From the IMG/VR virus record IMGVR_UViG_3300045051_000248, positions 1-31,330 of that record: a stretch of 31,330 bases of DNA. One strand, 5' to 3'. The number at the start of each line of letters is the position of its first letter. The stretch's first letter is position 1. This stretch comes from a virus. Under the pieces are notes generated by a model. That model saw only the letters and a list, made by a program, of their open reading frames with translations, had not been told where the DNA came from and did no database searches. A program made the position numbers and the translations under genes. Positions 1-6,115 of this stretch are shown piece after piece.

Positions 1-9
1 GATTCCCTG

Positions 10-43
10 TTGCAAAAGGGAACCAATAAGGTAAACTAGAAGA
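10..43 (+). promoter_or_regulatory. Promoter for the left-end untranslated RNA
   Basis: A -35-like TTGCAA (10-15) and a -10-like TAAACT (32-37) are separated by 16 bases. This is the only member of the window's TAAACT family with a convincing -35 box. By the spacing seen at the other members, transcription should start at A44. Confidence 0.6.
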
Positions 44-368
44 AGTGGTGCTCTGCGGGAGCGCAACACCACTGGACGCAAAGCGGCCCAGCCAACAGCA
101 ATCGGTTGGGCCGTCTCGCATTGTGGGGTGCGGCCATGTGCCTTGCTGGTCGGTAAATGTTAGGGATTACCAACAGCCCCTCCACACTTTGGGGTCGAAT
201 AGAACGGTAAGCCGGTAGGTGGATGTCCCAGTCCGGGGAACGCGATATTTGGCCCCACCAAGCACACCACGTGGACAACGAACGCTGGGAGATTGGAACA
301 CCGAGTCCAAAGGGCTGTGACAAGGCCAGCCACGGTCCAGTCACCCGGCGATTGTTGTTTTTACCGGC
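44..368 (+). ncRNA. Candidate structured non-coding RNA between two promoters
   Basis: No convincing gene lies in this 325-base stretch, yet it follows a good promoter. Visible hairpins: AGTGGTG (44-50) with CACCACT (67-73), continued inside by CTC/GAG; a 9-bp stem (one G-U) of GGCCCAGCC (85-93) with GGTTGGGCC (104-112); GGTAA (152-156) with TTACC (167-171); CCCC (177-180) with GGGG (191-194); GGCTG with CAGCC around 312-330. The first stem begins at the predicted first base of the transcript. A T-rich stretch at 352-362 could end it. I match it to no known RNA family. It might instead be a long leader of ccdA, but ccdA has its own promoter motif. Confidence 0.45.
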
Positions 369-374
369 TAAACT
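369..374 (+). promoter_or_regulatory. TAAACT promoter motif before ccdA
   Basis: TAAACT ends 8 bases before the ccdA ATG, preceded by CCGG. The transcript would have almost no leader, although a GAGGGG run between motif and ATG might act as a ribosome site if transcription starts slightly upstream. No -35 box is visible. Confidence 0.5.
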
Positions 375-382
375 AGAGGGGT

Positions 383-1012
383 ATGGAGGTAACTGTTTTA
401 GCCGCGTTTATCGCGGGCGTGATTTCCTTTCTTTCCCCTTGTGTGCTTCCCCTCATTCCGGCCTACATTTCGGTCATTACCGGCCTCTCCCTTGACAAGC
501 TGAAACGGCGCACAGTACTAACCCACTCACTCTTGTTCATTCTGGGATTCTCGGTCGTCTTCTTGACGCTGGGAGCCTCGGCTACATGGCTCGGTGAGTA
601 TGTCGGCTCACACATCCGGTTGTTCCGGCAAGTCGCCGGGCTGGCTCTGATCGTGATGGGCGTCCATCTGACCGGCCTAATCAAGATCAACATCCTCTAT
701 CGAGATAAGCGATTCCACGGCAAGACCGGCAACGCCTTCGTGGCGGGCCTCGCGTTCTCCATTGGCTGGATGCCATGCACCGGCCCGATCCTCGCAAGCA
801 TCCTCGCACTGGCAAGCGAGAAGGAAACCCTATCCGGGGCGATGGGACTGCTGGCCGTCTATTCGGCGGGCCTCGCCATTCCATTCCTGCTGACCGGCCT
901 CGCGCTGAATCCCTTCCTTCGGCTCTACACCCGGTTTAAACGACATCTACCGATAGTCGAGATTGCGAGCGGGATATTCGTGATTGCGCTGGGGATCAAA
1001 ATGTTGGTGTAA
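383..1012 (+). CDS. ccdA: CcdA-type membrane thiol-disulfide transporter
   Basis: 209 residues, the usual length of CcdA, with about six hydrophobic segments. It carries the family's two cysteine motifs: FLSPCVLPLIP with Cys20 near the N-terminus and IGWMPCTGP with Cys132. CcdA proteins in bacteria pass reducing power from cytoplasmic thioredoxin across the membrane, for cytochrome c maturation or disulfide repair outside the cell. In a phage this would be an auxiliary host-derived gene. It lies alone between the left-end RNA and small genes, has its own promoter motif, and contains a GTTTAAAC site (934-941), so it looks settled in this genome rather than a recent insertion. No thioredoxin partner gene is present, so it would rely on host proteins. 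Family assignment is firm; the role in infection is inference. Confidence 0.93.
   Translation: MEVTVLAAFIAGVISFLSPCVLPLIPAYISVITGLSLDKLKRRTVLTHSLLFILGFSVVFLTLGASATWLGEYVGSHIRLFRQVAGLALIVMGVHLTGLIKINILYRDKRFHGKTGNAFVAGLAFSIGWMPCTGPILASILALASEKETLSGAMGLLAVYSAGLAIPFLLTGLALNPFLRLYTRFKRHLPIVEIASGIFVIALGIKMLV
934..941. repeat. GTTTAAAC palindrome 1
   Basis: Inside ccdA, read CGG TTT AAA CGA (Arg-Phe-Lys-Arg). Flanks GG and GA. Confidence 0.9.
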
Positions 1013-1020
1013 AAATCGAG

Positions 1021-1085
1021 GGCACCTGCGGTGCCTTGCGCCCTAAAAACTCTCAAGGTGCGGGGGCTGTAAGCCCCCATGCACC
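1021..1085 (+). terminator. Double hairpin with TTGCGCCC module after ccdA
   Basis: Nine bases after the ccdA stop comes a GGCACC/GGTGCC hairpin (1021-1035), then the module sequence TTGCGCCC (1036-1043) and AAAACTC (1046-1052), then a strong hairpin GGGGGCT/AGCCCCC (1062-1068 with 1072-1078) flanked by GGTGC/GCACC. No T-run follows. It probably ends the ccdA transcript or stabilises its 3' end. Confidence 0.55.
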
Positions 1086-1105
1086 AACAACTTGCCTTTT
1101 GGGTC

Positions 1106-1111
1106 TAACCT
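1106..1111 (+). promoter_or_regulatory. TAACCT variant promoter motif
   Basis: TAACCTAGAATC sits in the same context as the TAAACTAG sites, with exactly 6 bases between hexamer and ATG at 1118. Transcription would start on the ATG itself, giving a leaderless mRNA; no ribosome site is visible. Confidence 0.45.
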
Positions 1112-1117
1112 AGAATC

Positions 1118-1276
1118 ATGGCGAACATTTGCTCTAACTGTGAGGCAGAAAGACCCATCCTAATGATCGGCGGCAGTTGGTTCTGCGAAGACTGCGGCTG
1201 GACTCTCGATCTGTTCAATTTTGACGAAACGATCCTGCTGACAGAGCCGGATCTGGTAGATTCCGATGTTTTATAG
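1118..1276 (+). CDS. Small zinc-ribbon protein (52 aa)
   Basis: It begins MANICSNCEAER and has two paired-cysteine knuckles, CSNC (residues 5-8) and CEDC (23-26), which fits a single zinc ribbon. The C-terminal half is acidic and hydrophobic. There is no Shine-Dalgarno sequence; the ATG is placed 6 bases after a TAACCT promoter motif, so translation may be leaderless. Function unknown; small phage zinc ribbons often bind host polymerase or nucleic acid, but nothing here proves that. Confidence 0.65.
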   Translation: MANICSNCEAERPILMIGGSWFCEDCGWTLDLFNFDETILLTEPDLVDSDVL

Positions 1277-1394
1277 CGACTTTATTCCCCTCTGGGGCGA
1301 AGTGGATTACGACTCCGATTTCTTTTTCGTCTTTGATCTATGCCCGATGCGCTCGGCTAAACTAGAAGAAGGGGGCAATAATGGATCAAAATAA
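1266..1394 (+). CDS. Possible small acidic protein (42 aa)
   Basis: An open frame starting MFYSDFIPLWGE overlaps the end of the zinc-ribbon gene and runs through the next promoter motif into the next gene. It is rich in Asp and Phe. It has no clear ribosome site, and overlap with a promoter argues against it. A weak candidate; this stretch may simply be a promoter spacer. Confidence 0.3.
   Translation: MFYSDFIPLWGEVDYDSDFFFVFDLCPMRSAKLEEGGNNGSK
1358..1363 (+). promoter_or_regulatory. TAAACT promoter motif for the tail-fibre block
   Basis: CGGCTAAACTAGAAGA is followed, at the predicted start A1370, by GGGGGC and then ATG at 1381. The leader would be 11 bases and consist almost only of the ribosome site. 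Confidence 0.55.
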
Positions 1395-1548
1395 TATCGG
1401 GGTAATTGCAAACGAGAGTTACACCCTTAAAAAGATTGATAATGCAACCGGAAAACTGGTTGAGGTAATCGAAGTCCGGTACGAGGGTGATAAACTGGTA
1501 TTAAGGCGGGATGTTACTGATCCCGCAGAACTTCAGGAGTATGAATAA
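1381..1548 (+). CDS. Small protein upstream of tail fibres (55 aa)
   Basis: It begins MDQNNIGVIANES and contains a hydrophilic beta-like stretch (KLVEVIEVRYEGDKLVLRR). It has a strong ribosome site (AAGAAGGGGG) 5-6 bases before ATG. Its stop overlaps the start of the next gene (TAATG at 1546-1550), so the two are translationally coupled. Function not recognised; position suggests a small structural or assembly protein of the fibre block. Confidence 0.7.
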   Translation: MDQNNIGVIANESYTLKKIDNATGKLVEVIEVRYEGDKLVLRRDVTDPAELQEYE

Positions 1549-1928
1549 TGCCTTTAACTGACGTAGGAAAAAATTTCATTGCTCAAGCAGTAATGAATGA
1601 TTCACCGACTTTTTTCAACAATGCCAATGCCTTTCTCGGTGTTGGGGACTCCGCTACTGGTTTTGCGGCAAATCAAACCGACCTTCAAGCGGCCAGCAAT
1701 AAATTGCGTAAAGCAATGGCGACTTCGTTCCCGCAACGGAACGCGAACGTCATTACTTTCCGTTCTGTGTTTGGAACGGCTGACGCCAATTTCGCATGGA
1801 ATGAATGGGGCGTCTTCAACGCCGGTTCGAGCGGAACAATGCTATCGCGTAAGGTTGAAAGCCTTGGCACGAAGAACAACGCGCAGTCGTGGCAGTTTGA
1901 CGCGACACTCACATTCCAAAATCCATAA
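1548..1928 (+). CDS. Tail fibre-like protein, copy 1 of the 126-residue domain
   Basis: 126 residues. It is clearly related to the next protein and to the first ~126 residues of the protein at 16788. Shared positions include the N-terminal LTxxGKxFIAQAV, PTFF, GVG, a central FRSxFG, the motif ANFxWNEWGVFNA and the end TMLxRKVExLGTK followed by QxWQ. The WNEWGVFNA...GTML part resembles the collar region of phage tail fibres, where a similar WNEIGL/F motif is common. It is likely a virion surface protein. Start is coupled to the upstream stop. Confidence 0.75.
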   Translation: MPLTDVGKNFIAQAVMNDSPTFFNNANAFLGVGDSATGFAANQTDLQAASNKLRKAMATSFPQRNANVITFRSVFGTADANFAWNEWGVFNAGSSGTMLSRKVESLGTKNNAQSWQFDATLTFQNP

Positions 1929-1937
1929 AGAGGGATC

Positions 1938-2321
1938 ATGGCTTTAACTAATGCGGGCAAGTATTTCATTGCCCAAGCAGTCACTAACCACTCCTCGCCT
2001 ACATTCTTTGACAACGCTCACGCCTACATCGGCGTGGGCAGTTCCAATGCAGCATTCAATGCCGCTGATGTGGACCTACGCGCACTGACCGAGAAGCTCC
2101 GCAAGGGCATGGTGGCGAACTATCCAACACAGGTAAGCAATACGATGACGTTCCGGTCATCCTTCGGCAGCAGTGAAGCGAACTTCGAGTGGGCTGAATG
2201 GGGTGTGTTTAACGCAGTCTCAGGCGGAACGATGTTACTTCGTAAGGTCGAAGCACTCGGAACAAAAGCGAACGGCCAAACGTGGCAGCTTGAAGTAGCG
2301 ATCACGATTGACTTGGCGTAA
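1938..2321 (+). CDS. Tail fibre-like protein, copy 2 of the 126-residue domain
   Basis: 127 residues, an obvious tandem paralogue of its upstream neighbour: LTNAGKYFIAQAV, SPTFFDNA, YIGVGSS, KLRKGM, ANFEWAEWGVFNA, GGTMLLRKVEALGTK, WQLEV. A ribosome site (AGAGGGATC) precedes ATG. It is slightly closer in wording to the 16788 copy than copy 1 is (SPTFF, GGTMLLRK, WQLxV). Probably a virion surface or adaptor protein. It is unclear whether the two copies sit together as a hetero-oligomer or are alternatives. Confidence 0.75.
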   Translation: MALTNAGKYFIAQAVTNHSSPTFFDNAHAYIGVGSSNAAFNAADVDLRALTEKLRKGMVANYPTQVSNTMTFRSSFGSSEANFEWAEWGVFNAVSGGTMLLRKVEALGTKANGQTWQLEVAITIDLA

Positions 2322-2334
2322 GTAAGGTGGGTTC

Positions 2335-5103
2335 ATGTCCGATAGATATGTCTCGTTAAGCGGCAATGACAGCAATGATGGGTTAACGGGTGGTACAACG
2401 TGGCGCACGCTGGCTAAAGCGGCGTCAATGGCTGTTGCCGGTATGACGATTCACGTTGCGCCGGGGGACTACGCGGAGCGTGTCAATGTCTCTGCAAGTG
2501 GGTCTTCGGGAAGCCCGATCATATTCCAAGGCGCGGGCTGGACTTCGATCTGCAAGGGATTCAACTGTACCGGCAGCTACATCACGATCAACGATTTTAA
2601 GATTGTCAATAACGGCGGAACAAACCATTTTGATCGCTCTGGTAATTCCGGCGTCAACATTACCGCATCGAATGTGACGGTTCAGCGGTGCTGGATGTAC
2701 CAGACGCACGCTTGCGGCGTTTACCTACCGAGTAGTGCATCCTACGCCACGATCCGGGATTGTTACTTCCAAGAAGTGATGCAGTGTGCCTCGGAAATCT
2801 GGGCGCATCACTGCTTATTCGAGCGATGCACAATCGACAATGTTCGCAATACCTACGTGACGGCCACAACGGACGTGGATGCGTTCATTATCGCCGGTCA
2901 CGACAACACGATCCAAGATTGCCTTGAAATTAATATGACGACCAGCGGCCAAAAGGGCAGTCCGCATATTGATTTTGCCCAGACGTGGGGGCAGGGTGGT
3001 GACGTTTATAACTGGACCTTCCAACGCAACTACATTGTCAAAAACGGAACTGGCAGGGATCAGTGCTTCACGTTTGAAGCGATCAACGGGCCGACGCACG
3101 ACATGCACATTTTGAATAACGTGGTGGTGTCGTATTCGCCGGATAACCGAACGTACAACCCAGCGGTTTACATCGGCCAGAATGCCGGTGACCCTTACAC
3201 ACTTTCTAACATCGAAATTCGCGGCAACACGTTTATCGCGATGAAGACGATTATCGAGTCGGCAATCGAAATCCGTCCATCCACGAGCAACATTACCATC
3301 GCAGACAACTACGTAGTGAACCATCAAGCCGCGTCAGGGTGGTTGCGGAATGTAAGCAACAATCCGGGTACGATCAGCGTCACCAACAATACCAACGTCA
3401 CGAATGTCACCCAGAAGCAAGGATCTGAATCGGGTGTCACGGTGTTTGCGGAAAGCAGCACTTTGGACAACGGCGGTGGTGGCGGCGGGCAGCCGGGTAT
3501 CTATTACGTCGATGCAGTCAATGGCAGCAACAGTAATGACGGGACCACTGCGGCTACGGCGAAGGCAACTATTAACGCGGGTGTTGGGTTGTTGGCGGCG
3601 GGCGACACACTCATTGTGCGTGCTGGAACCTATAACGAACGGTTGAACAACAACACGATTCCATCAGGCAGCGGGGTATCGACTCCGACGACGATTAAGG
3701 CATATACGGGCGAATCACCAACCATGAACGGTAATGTTTGGATTTCGACCAAGGACAATATCGTTTGGGACGGCATCAACATCAACGGCATTAATAACGG
3801 GGTTCCTAACGCTGATGGCGGCATGGAAACCTATACCAACTTCTTCATCAACGGCGGGACCAACATTCTGGTGAAGAATTGTGAAATCTACAATGCGAGC
3901 AAGCTAAGCGTTTTGACACACGATGGGAATGGTCCACTGCACAACATCGAGTTCCGCAATTGTAAGGTCCATGATCCGGGGCAGGGTGGTTGGACATCCG
4001 GGAACGAACCGGCGAATCACAATTTCTATCTGAGCGGTTACGGCGGCAACGGTTACGTTGGCCCGGTCATCGTTGATGGTTGTGAGATATACAACGCCTT
4101 GGGACCGGGACCGAATAGCTGGGGCATGCAGTGCTATGCGTCCTATTCCGGCTATCTGGATGGATTCATCATTCGCAACAATTATTTCCACGACAACCTG
4201 CAAGGTCTTGCGGTTGGTTGCGGCCCGAACCATCAGGTTTATAACAATGTGTTCTATCAAAACACGTTGCCCGGTTCTTATAACGAAGCCGCAATCACGG
4301 TAGGTTATGGGTCCGGGATGAGCAACATTCAGGTCTATAACAACACGATTGTAGACAATCCCGGTGGTTACGGGATTTCAGTTGGAACCTACGGCAGTCC
4401 AACCAATACCCTTATCAAGAACAACATTCTTTGGGCCAACGGGGTTGACAACATTAATTTGAATGCGGGTACGGGAACCGTTACCAGTAACAACTTGATG
4501 GGACAAGATCCACTCTTTGAACAGGGGTTGTTCAGTGTTTTGTCATCCAGCCCGGCGAAGGGTATGGGCGTCAATTTGACTTCGGTATTCACGACCGATA
4601 AGGCGGGCAACACACGTCCTGCGGCTGGGGCTTGGGATGCCGGTGCATACATCGTGCAGGACTCCGCACCGGGTGTTACTCCTGTCTCGGGCAGCGACTA
4701 CGTTTCACTGTACCTCAACGGGGCGACGGTGCCGGTGACGGTGACGATCACCAACTTGACGGTAACTGCCGATGACGCAATTTTGGTGGTGGCGAATACC
4801 ACCAGCAATGACATCGAACAGGCGGGAACCATTTTCAAGACTGCGTTCGAGGTTCACAACATGACCCTCAACGCTATCGGATGGCCGACAATCACCAGTG
4901 GTGAGTATTACGTTTACGGATATGACAGTCTCGCTGTTGGTTTAAACGATGGTGCGTCCATCTTCAGCATGACGGCGCAGATAAACGGCGCGGATACGGT
5001 TGATGTGGGCTTGGGTGAAGCGGTAAAGCGCAATCCGTTCCACATCAAGATTGTGATCCACGGCAAGACCAGAACCAAGTGTATCGAGGTAGAACTTGTA
5101 TGA
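2335..5103 (+). CDS. Large beta-helix tail spike-like protein (922 aa)
   Basis: Two right-handed beta-helix (pectate-lyase-like) units in tandem. The first opens RYVSLSGNDSNDGLTGGTTWRTLAKA (residues 4-29), the second opens YYVDAVNGSNSNDGTTAATAKAT at about residue 392 after a glycine-rich linker (GGGGGGQPG). Both are of the DUF1565-like opening used by polysaccharide-active spikes. Many short rungs of Asn, Ile and Val follow (for example NNTIVDN, NIEFRNC). About 140 C-terminal residues look like a beta-rich cap. The likely role is binding or cleaving host surface glycans. No catalytic residues can be assigned by eye. A GTTTAAAC site lies at 4940-4947. Confidence 0.8.
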   Translation: MSDRYVSLSGNDSNDGLTGGTTWRTLAKAASMAVAGMTIHVAPGDYAERVNVSASGSSGSPIIFQGAGWTSICKGFNCTGSYITINDFKIVNNGGTNHFDRSGNSGVNITASNVTVQRCWMYQTHACGVYLPSSASYATIRDCYFQEVMQCASEIWAHHCLFERCTIDNVRNTYVTATTDVDAFIIAGHDNTIQDCLEINMTTSGQKGSPHIDFAQTWGQGGDVYNWTFQRNYIVKNGTGRDQCFTFEAINGPTHDMHILNNVVVSYSPDNRTYNPAVYIGQNAGDPYTLSNIEIRGNTFIAMKTIIESAIEIRPSTSNITIADNYVVNHQAASGWLRNVSNNPGTISVTNNTNVTNVTQKQGSESGVTVFAESSTLDNGGGGGGQPGIYYVDAVNGSNSNDGTTAATAKATINAGVGLLAAGDTLIVRAGTYNERLNNNTIPSGSGVSTPTTIKAYTGESPTMNGNVWISTKDNIVWDGININGINNGVPNADGGMETYTNFFINGGTNILVKNCEIYNASKLSVLTHDGNGPLHNIEFRNCKVHDPGQGGWTSGNEPANHNFYLSGYGGNGYVGPVIVDGCEIYNALGPGPNSWGMQCYASYSGYLDGFIIRNNYFHDNLQGLAVGCGPNHQVYNNVFYQNTLPGSYNEAAITVGYGSGMSNIQVYNNTIVDNPGGYGISVGTYGSPTNTLIKNNILWANGVDNINLNAGTGTVTSNNLMGQDPLFEQGLFSVLSSSPAKGMGVNLTSVFTTDKAGNTRPAAGAWDAGAYIVQDSAPGVTPVSGSDYVSLYLNGATVPVTVTITNLTVTADDAILVVANTTSNDIEQAGTIFKTAFEVHNMTLNAIGWPTITSGEYYVYGYDSLAVGLNDGASIFSMTAQINGADTVDVGLGEAVKRNPFHIKIVIHGKTRTKCIEVELV
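4940..4947. repeat. GTTTAAAC palindrome 2
   Basis: In the beta-helix spike gene, read GGT TTA AAC GAT (Gly-Leu-Asn-Asp). Confidence 0.9.
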
Positions 5104-5396
5104 CGATTTTCGATCAAGGAAAAATGGTTTCCCTGCAAGCCACGTTCAAAGATGAAAGCGGGAACCTGCTTGACCCTTCGACGGTGACCTTCAAGTATCA
5201 GGTGCCCGGCTCGCCGGTTGTGACCAAGATTTATGGCACGGACGTTGAAGCAGTTCGAGATGAACTCGGGAAGTACCGGATCGACATTGACACGACCAAT
5301 ACAGCCGGTACGTACAAGTGGCGGATCGTGGCAACGGGCACCGGCCAGAATGCCGAACAGGGCGAGTTCTACGTCCAGCCCAAGAATTTAGCGTGA
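5100..5396 (+). CDS. Small Ig-like structural protein (98 aa)
   Basis: The start at 5100 overlaps the previous stop (ATGA) and is preferred over an in-frame ATG at 5079 inside the spike gene. The protein begins MTIFDQGKMVSLQATFKDESGNLLDPSTVTFKY and reads as a single beta-sandwich (LLDPSTVTFKYQ, GKYRIDID, GTYKWRIVATG, GEFYVQP), like the small Ig-type domains on phage surfaces or baseplates. It ends 15 bases before the next gene. Role inferred from fold appearance only. Confidence 0.7.
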   Translation: MTIFDQGKMVSLQATFKDESGNLLDPSTVTFKYQVPGSPVVTKIYGTDVEAVRDELGKYRIDIDTTNTAGTYKWRIVATGTGQNAEQGEFYVQPKNLA

Positions 5397-5410
5397 GGTA
5401 AAATAAGGTT

Positions 5411-5749
5411 ATGGATATTAAAACACTTGCACCCGGTTTCGGCGGGAAGTTTCAAAAGGTAATTGGGTATCAAGCCCCAGACGATTCCATTATGTTGGAT
5501 TGCAGTAAATGTAGCTCCATTGCGATCCAGTGCGTGGACGAAGTGGGAACACCGACCGGCAACCTGCAACCACAGGAATCCTTCAATGGGACCGTGTTTG
5601 CGAATCTCGGCTCGGCTATTGACACGGCTAATTCTGGGGTTATCGCGAAGTTCGACTGCACGGATGGACCATTCGGCATCCTTCGGATCACGAGCACGGT
5701 AGCCGAAAATACCAGCGTCAAGGTTACAGTCGTTGGATTCAAGGAGTAA
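5411..5749 (+). CDS. Unknown small virion protein (112 aa)
   Basis: It begins MDIKTLAPGFGGKFQKVIG. It is beta-rich, with four cysteines (DCSKC, QC, DC) and a valine-rich end (SVKVTVVGFKE). An AAGG ribosome site precedes ATG. Family not recognised. It lies between other tail-associated genes in the same orientation, so a structural role is likely. Confidence 0.65.
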   Translation: MDIKTLAPGFGGKFQKVIGYQAPDDSIMLDCSKCSSIAIQCVDEVGTPTGNLQPQESFNGTVFANLGSAIDTANSGVIAKFDCTDGPFGILRITSTVAENTSVKVTVVGFKE

Positions 5750-5752
5750 TTT

Positions 5753-6094
5753 ATGGCAATGAGTAGCACTTATCAAAACGCTATCGGTGATGCCGGTGGT
5801 GCTTTGATGACATATCTGGGACTGGTCGATGCCGGTGGAACCGAGTTGACGGGTGGCAGCTACGCCCGGCTGGCAGTCACATGGACTGCCGCGAGCGGTG
5901 GCATGATCCGTCCTTCGGCGGATAAAGCATTCAGTGTTCCAGCTTGCACAGTTGGTGGCTGGCGGGCTTATGGGCACGCGACGAATGCAACTCCGGCTTA
6001 CGGTGGCGGCGATTTGACACAAGAAACTTTCGCGGCTCCCGGTACCTACACTCTGTTGGCAGCGTCAACGGGTGTTGACCACAATCCAGCCTAA
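5753..6094 (+). CDS. Small tail-associated protein (113 aa)
   Basis: It begins MAMSSTYQNAIGDAGGALMTYLGLVDAGGTELTGGSYARLAVTWTAASGG. The run GLVDxxGTELTGGSYARxAVTWTAA resembles small tail-associated proteins I know from several phages, particularly those of actinobacteria. The gene starts four bases after the previous stop with a GGAG ribosome site inside the upstream gene end. Function in the tail tip or fibre is inferred. Confidence 0.65.
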   Translation: MAMSSTYQNAIGDAGGALMTYLGLVDAGGTELTGGSYARLAVTWTAASGGMIRPSADKAFSVPACTVGGWRAYGHATNATPAYGGGDLTQETFAAPGTYTLLAASTGVDHNPA

Positions 6095-6115
6095 TAGCTT
6101 TAGGTTGGTGGTTCT

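Noticed and set aside
180-215. tRNA-like T-arm (GGGGTCGAATAG)
   Set aside because: No matching acceptor, D or anticodon arms can be built around it.
36-344. 102-residue open frame on the - strand over the left-end RNA region
   Set aside because: Its composition is unlike any neighbouring protein (many Trp, Pro, Arg, His and Cys), there is no ribosome site, and it runs against a good promoter with hairpins on the other strand.
223-495. 90-residue + strand frame overlapping the start of ccdA
   Set aside because: It runs across the ccdA promoter motif and through the ccdA coding start in another frame; no family features.
383-1012. Host DNA contamination at the left end
   Set aside because: The ccdA gene carries the phage promoter motif directly upstream, a GTTTAAAC site inside and a TTGCG module after it, so it matches the rest of the genome.
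2815-3327. 170-residue - strand open frame inside the spike gene
   Set aside because: Shadow of the beta-helix gene; its repeated Val/Arg/Asn pattern mirrors the antisense of the helix rungs.
5369-6022. 217-residue - strand open frame
   Set aside because: It lies opposite well-supported + strand genes and has the scattered Cys/Arg/His/Ser makeup of a shadow frame.
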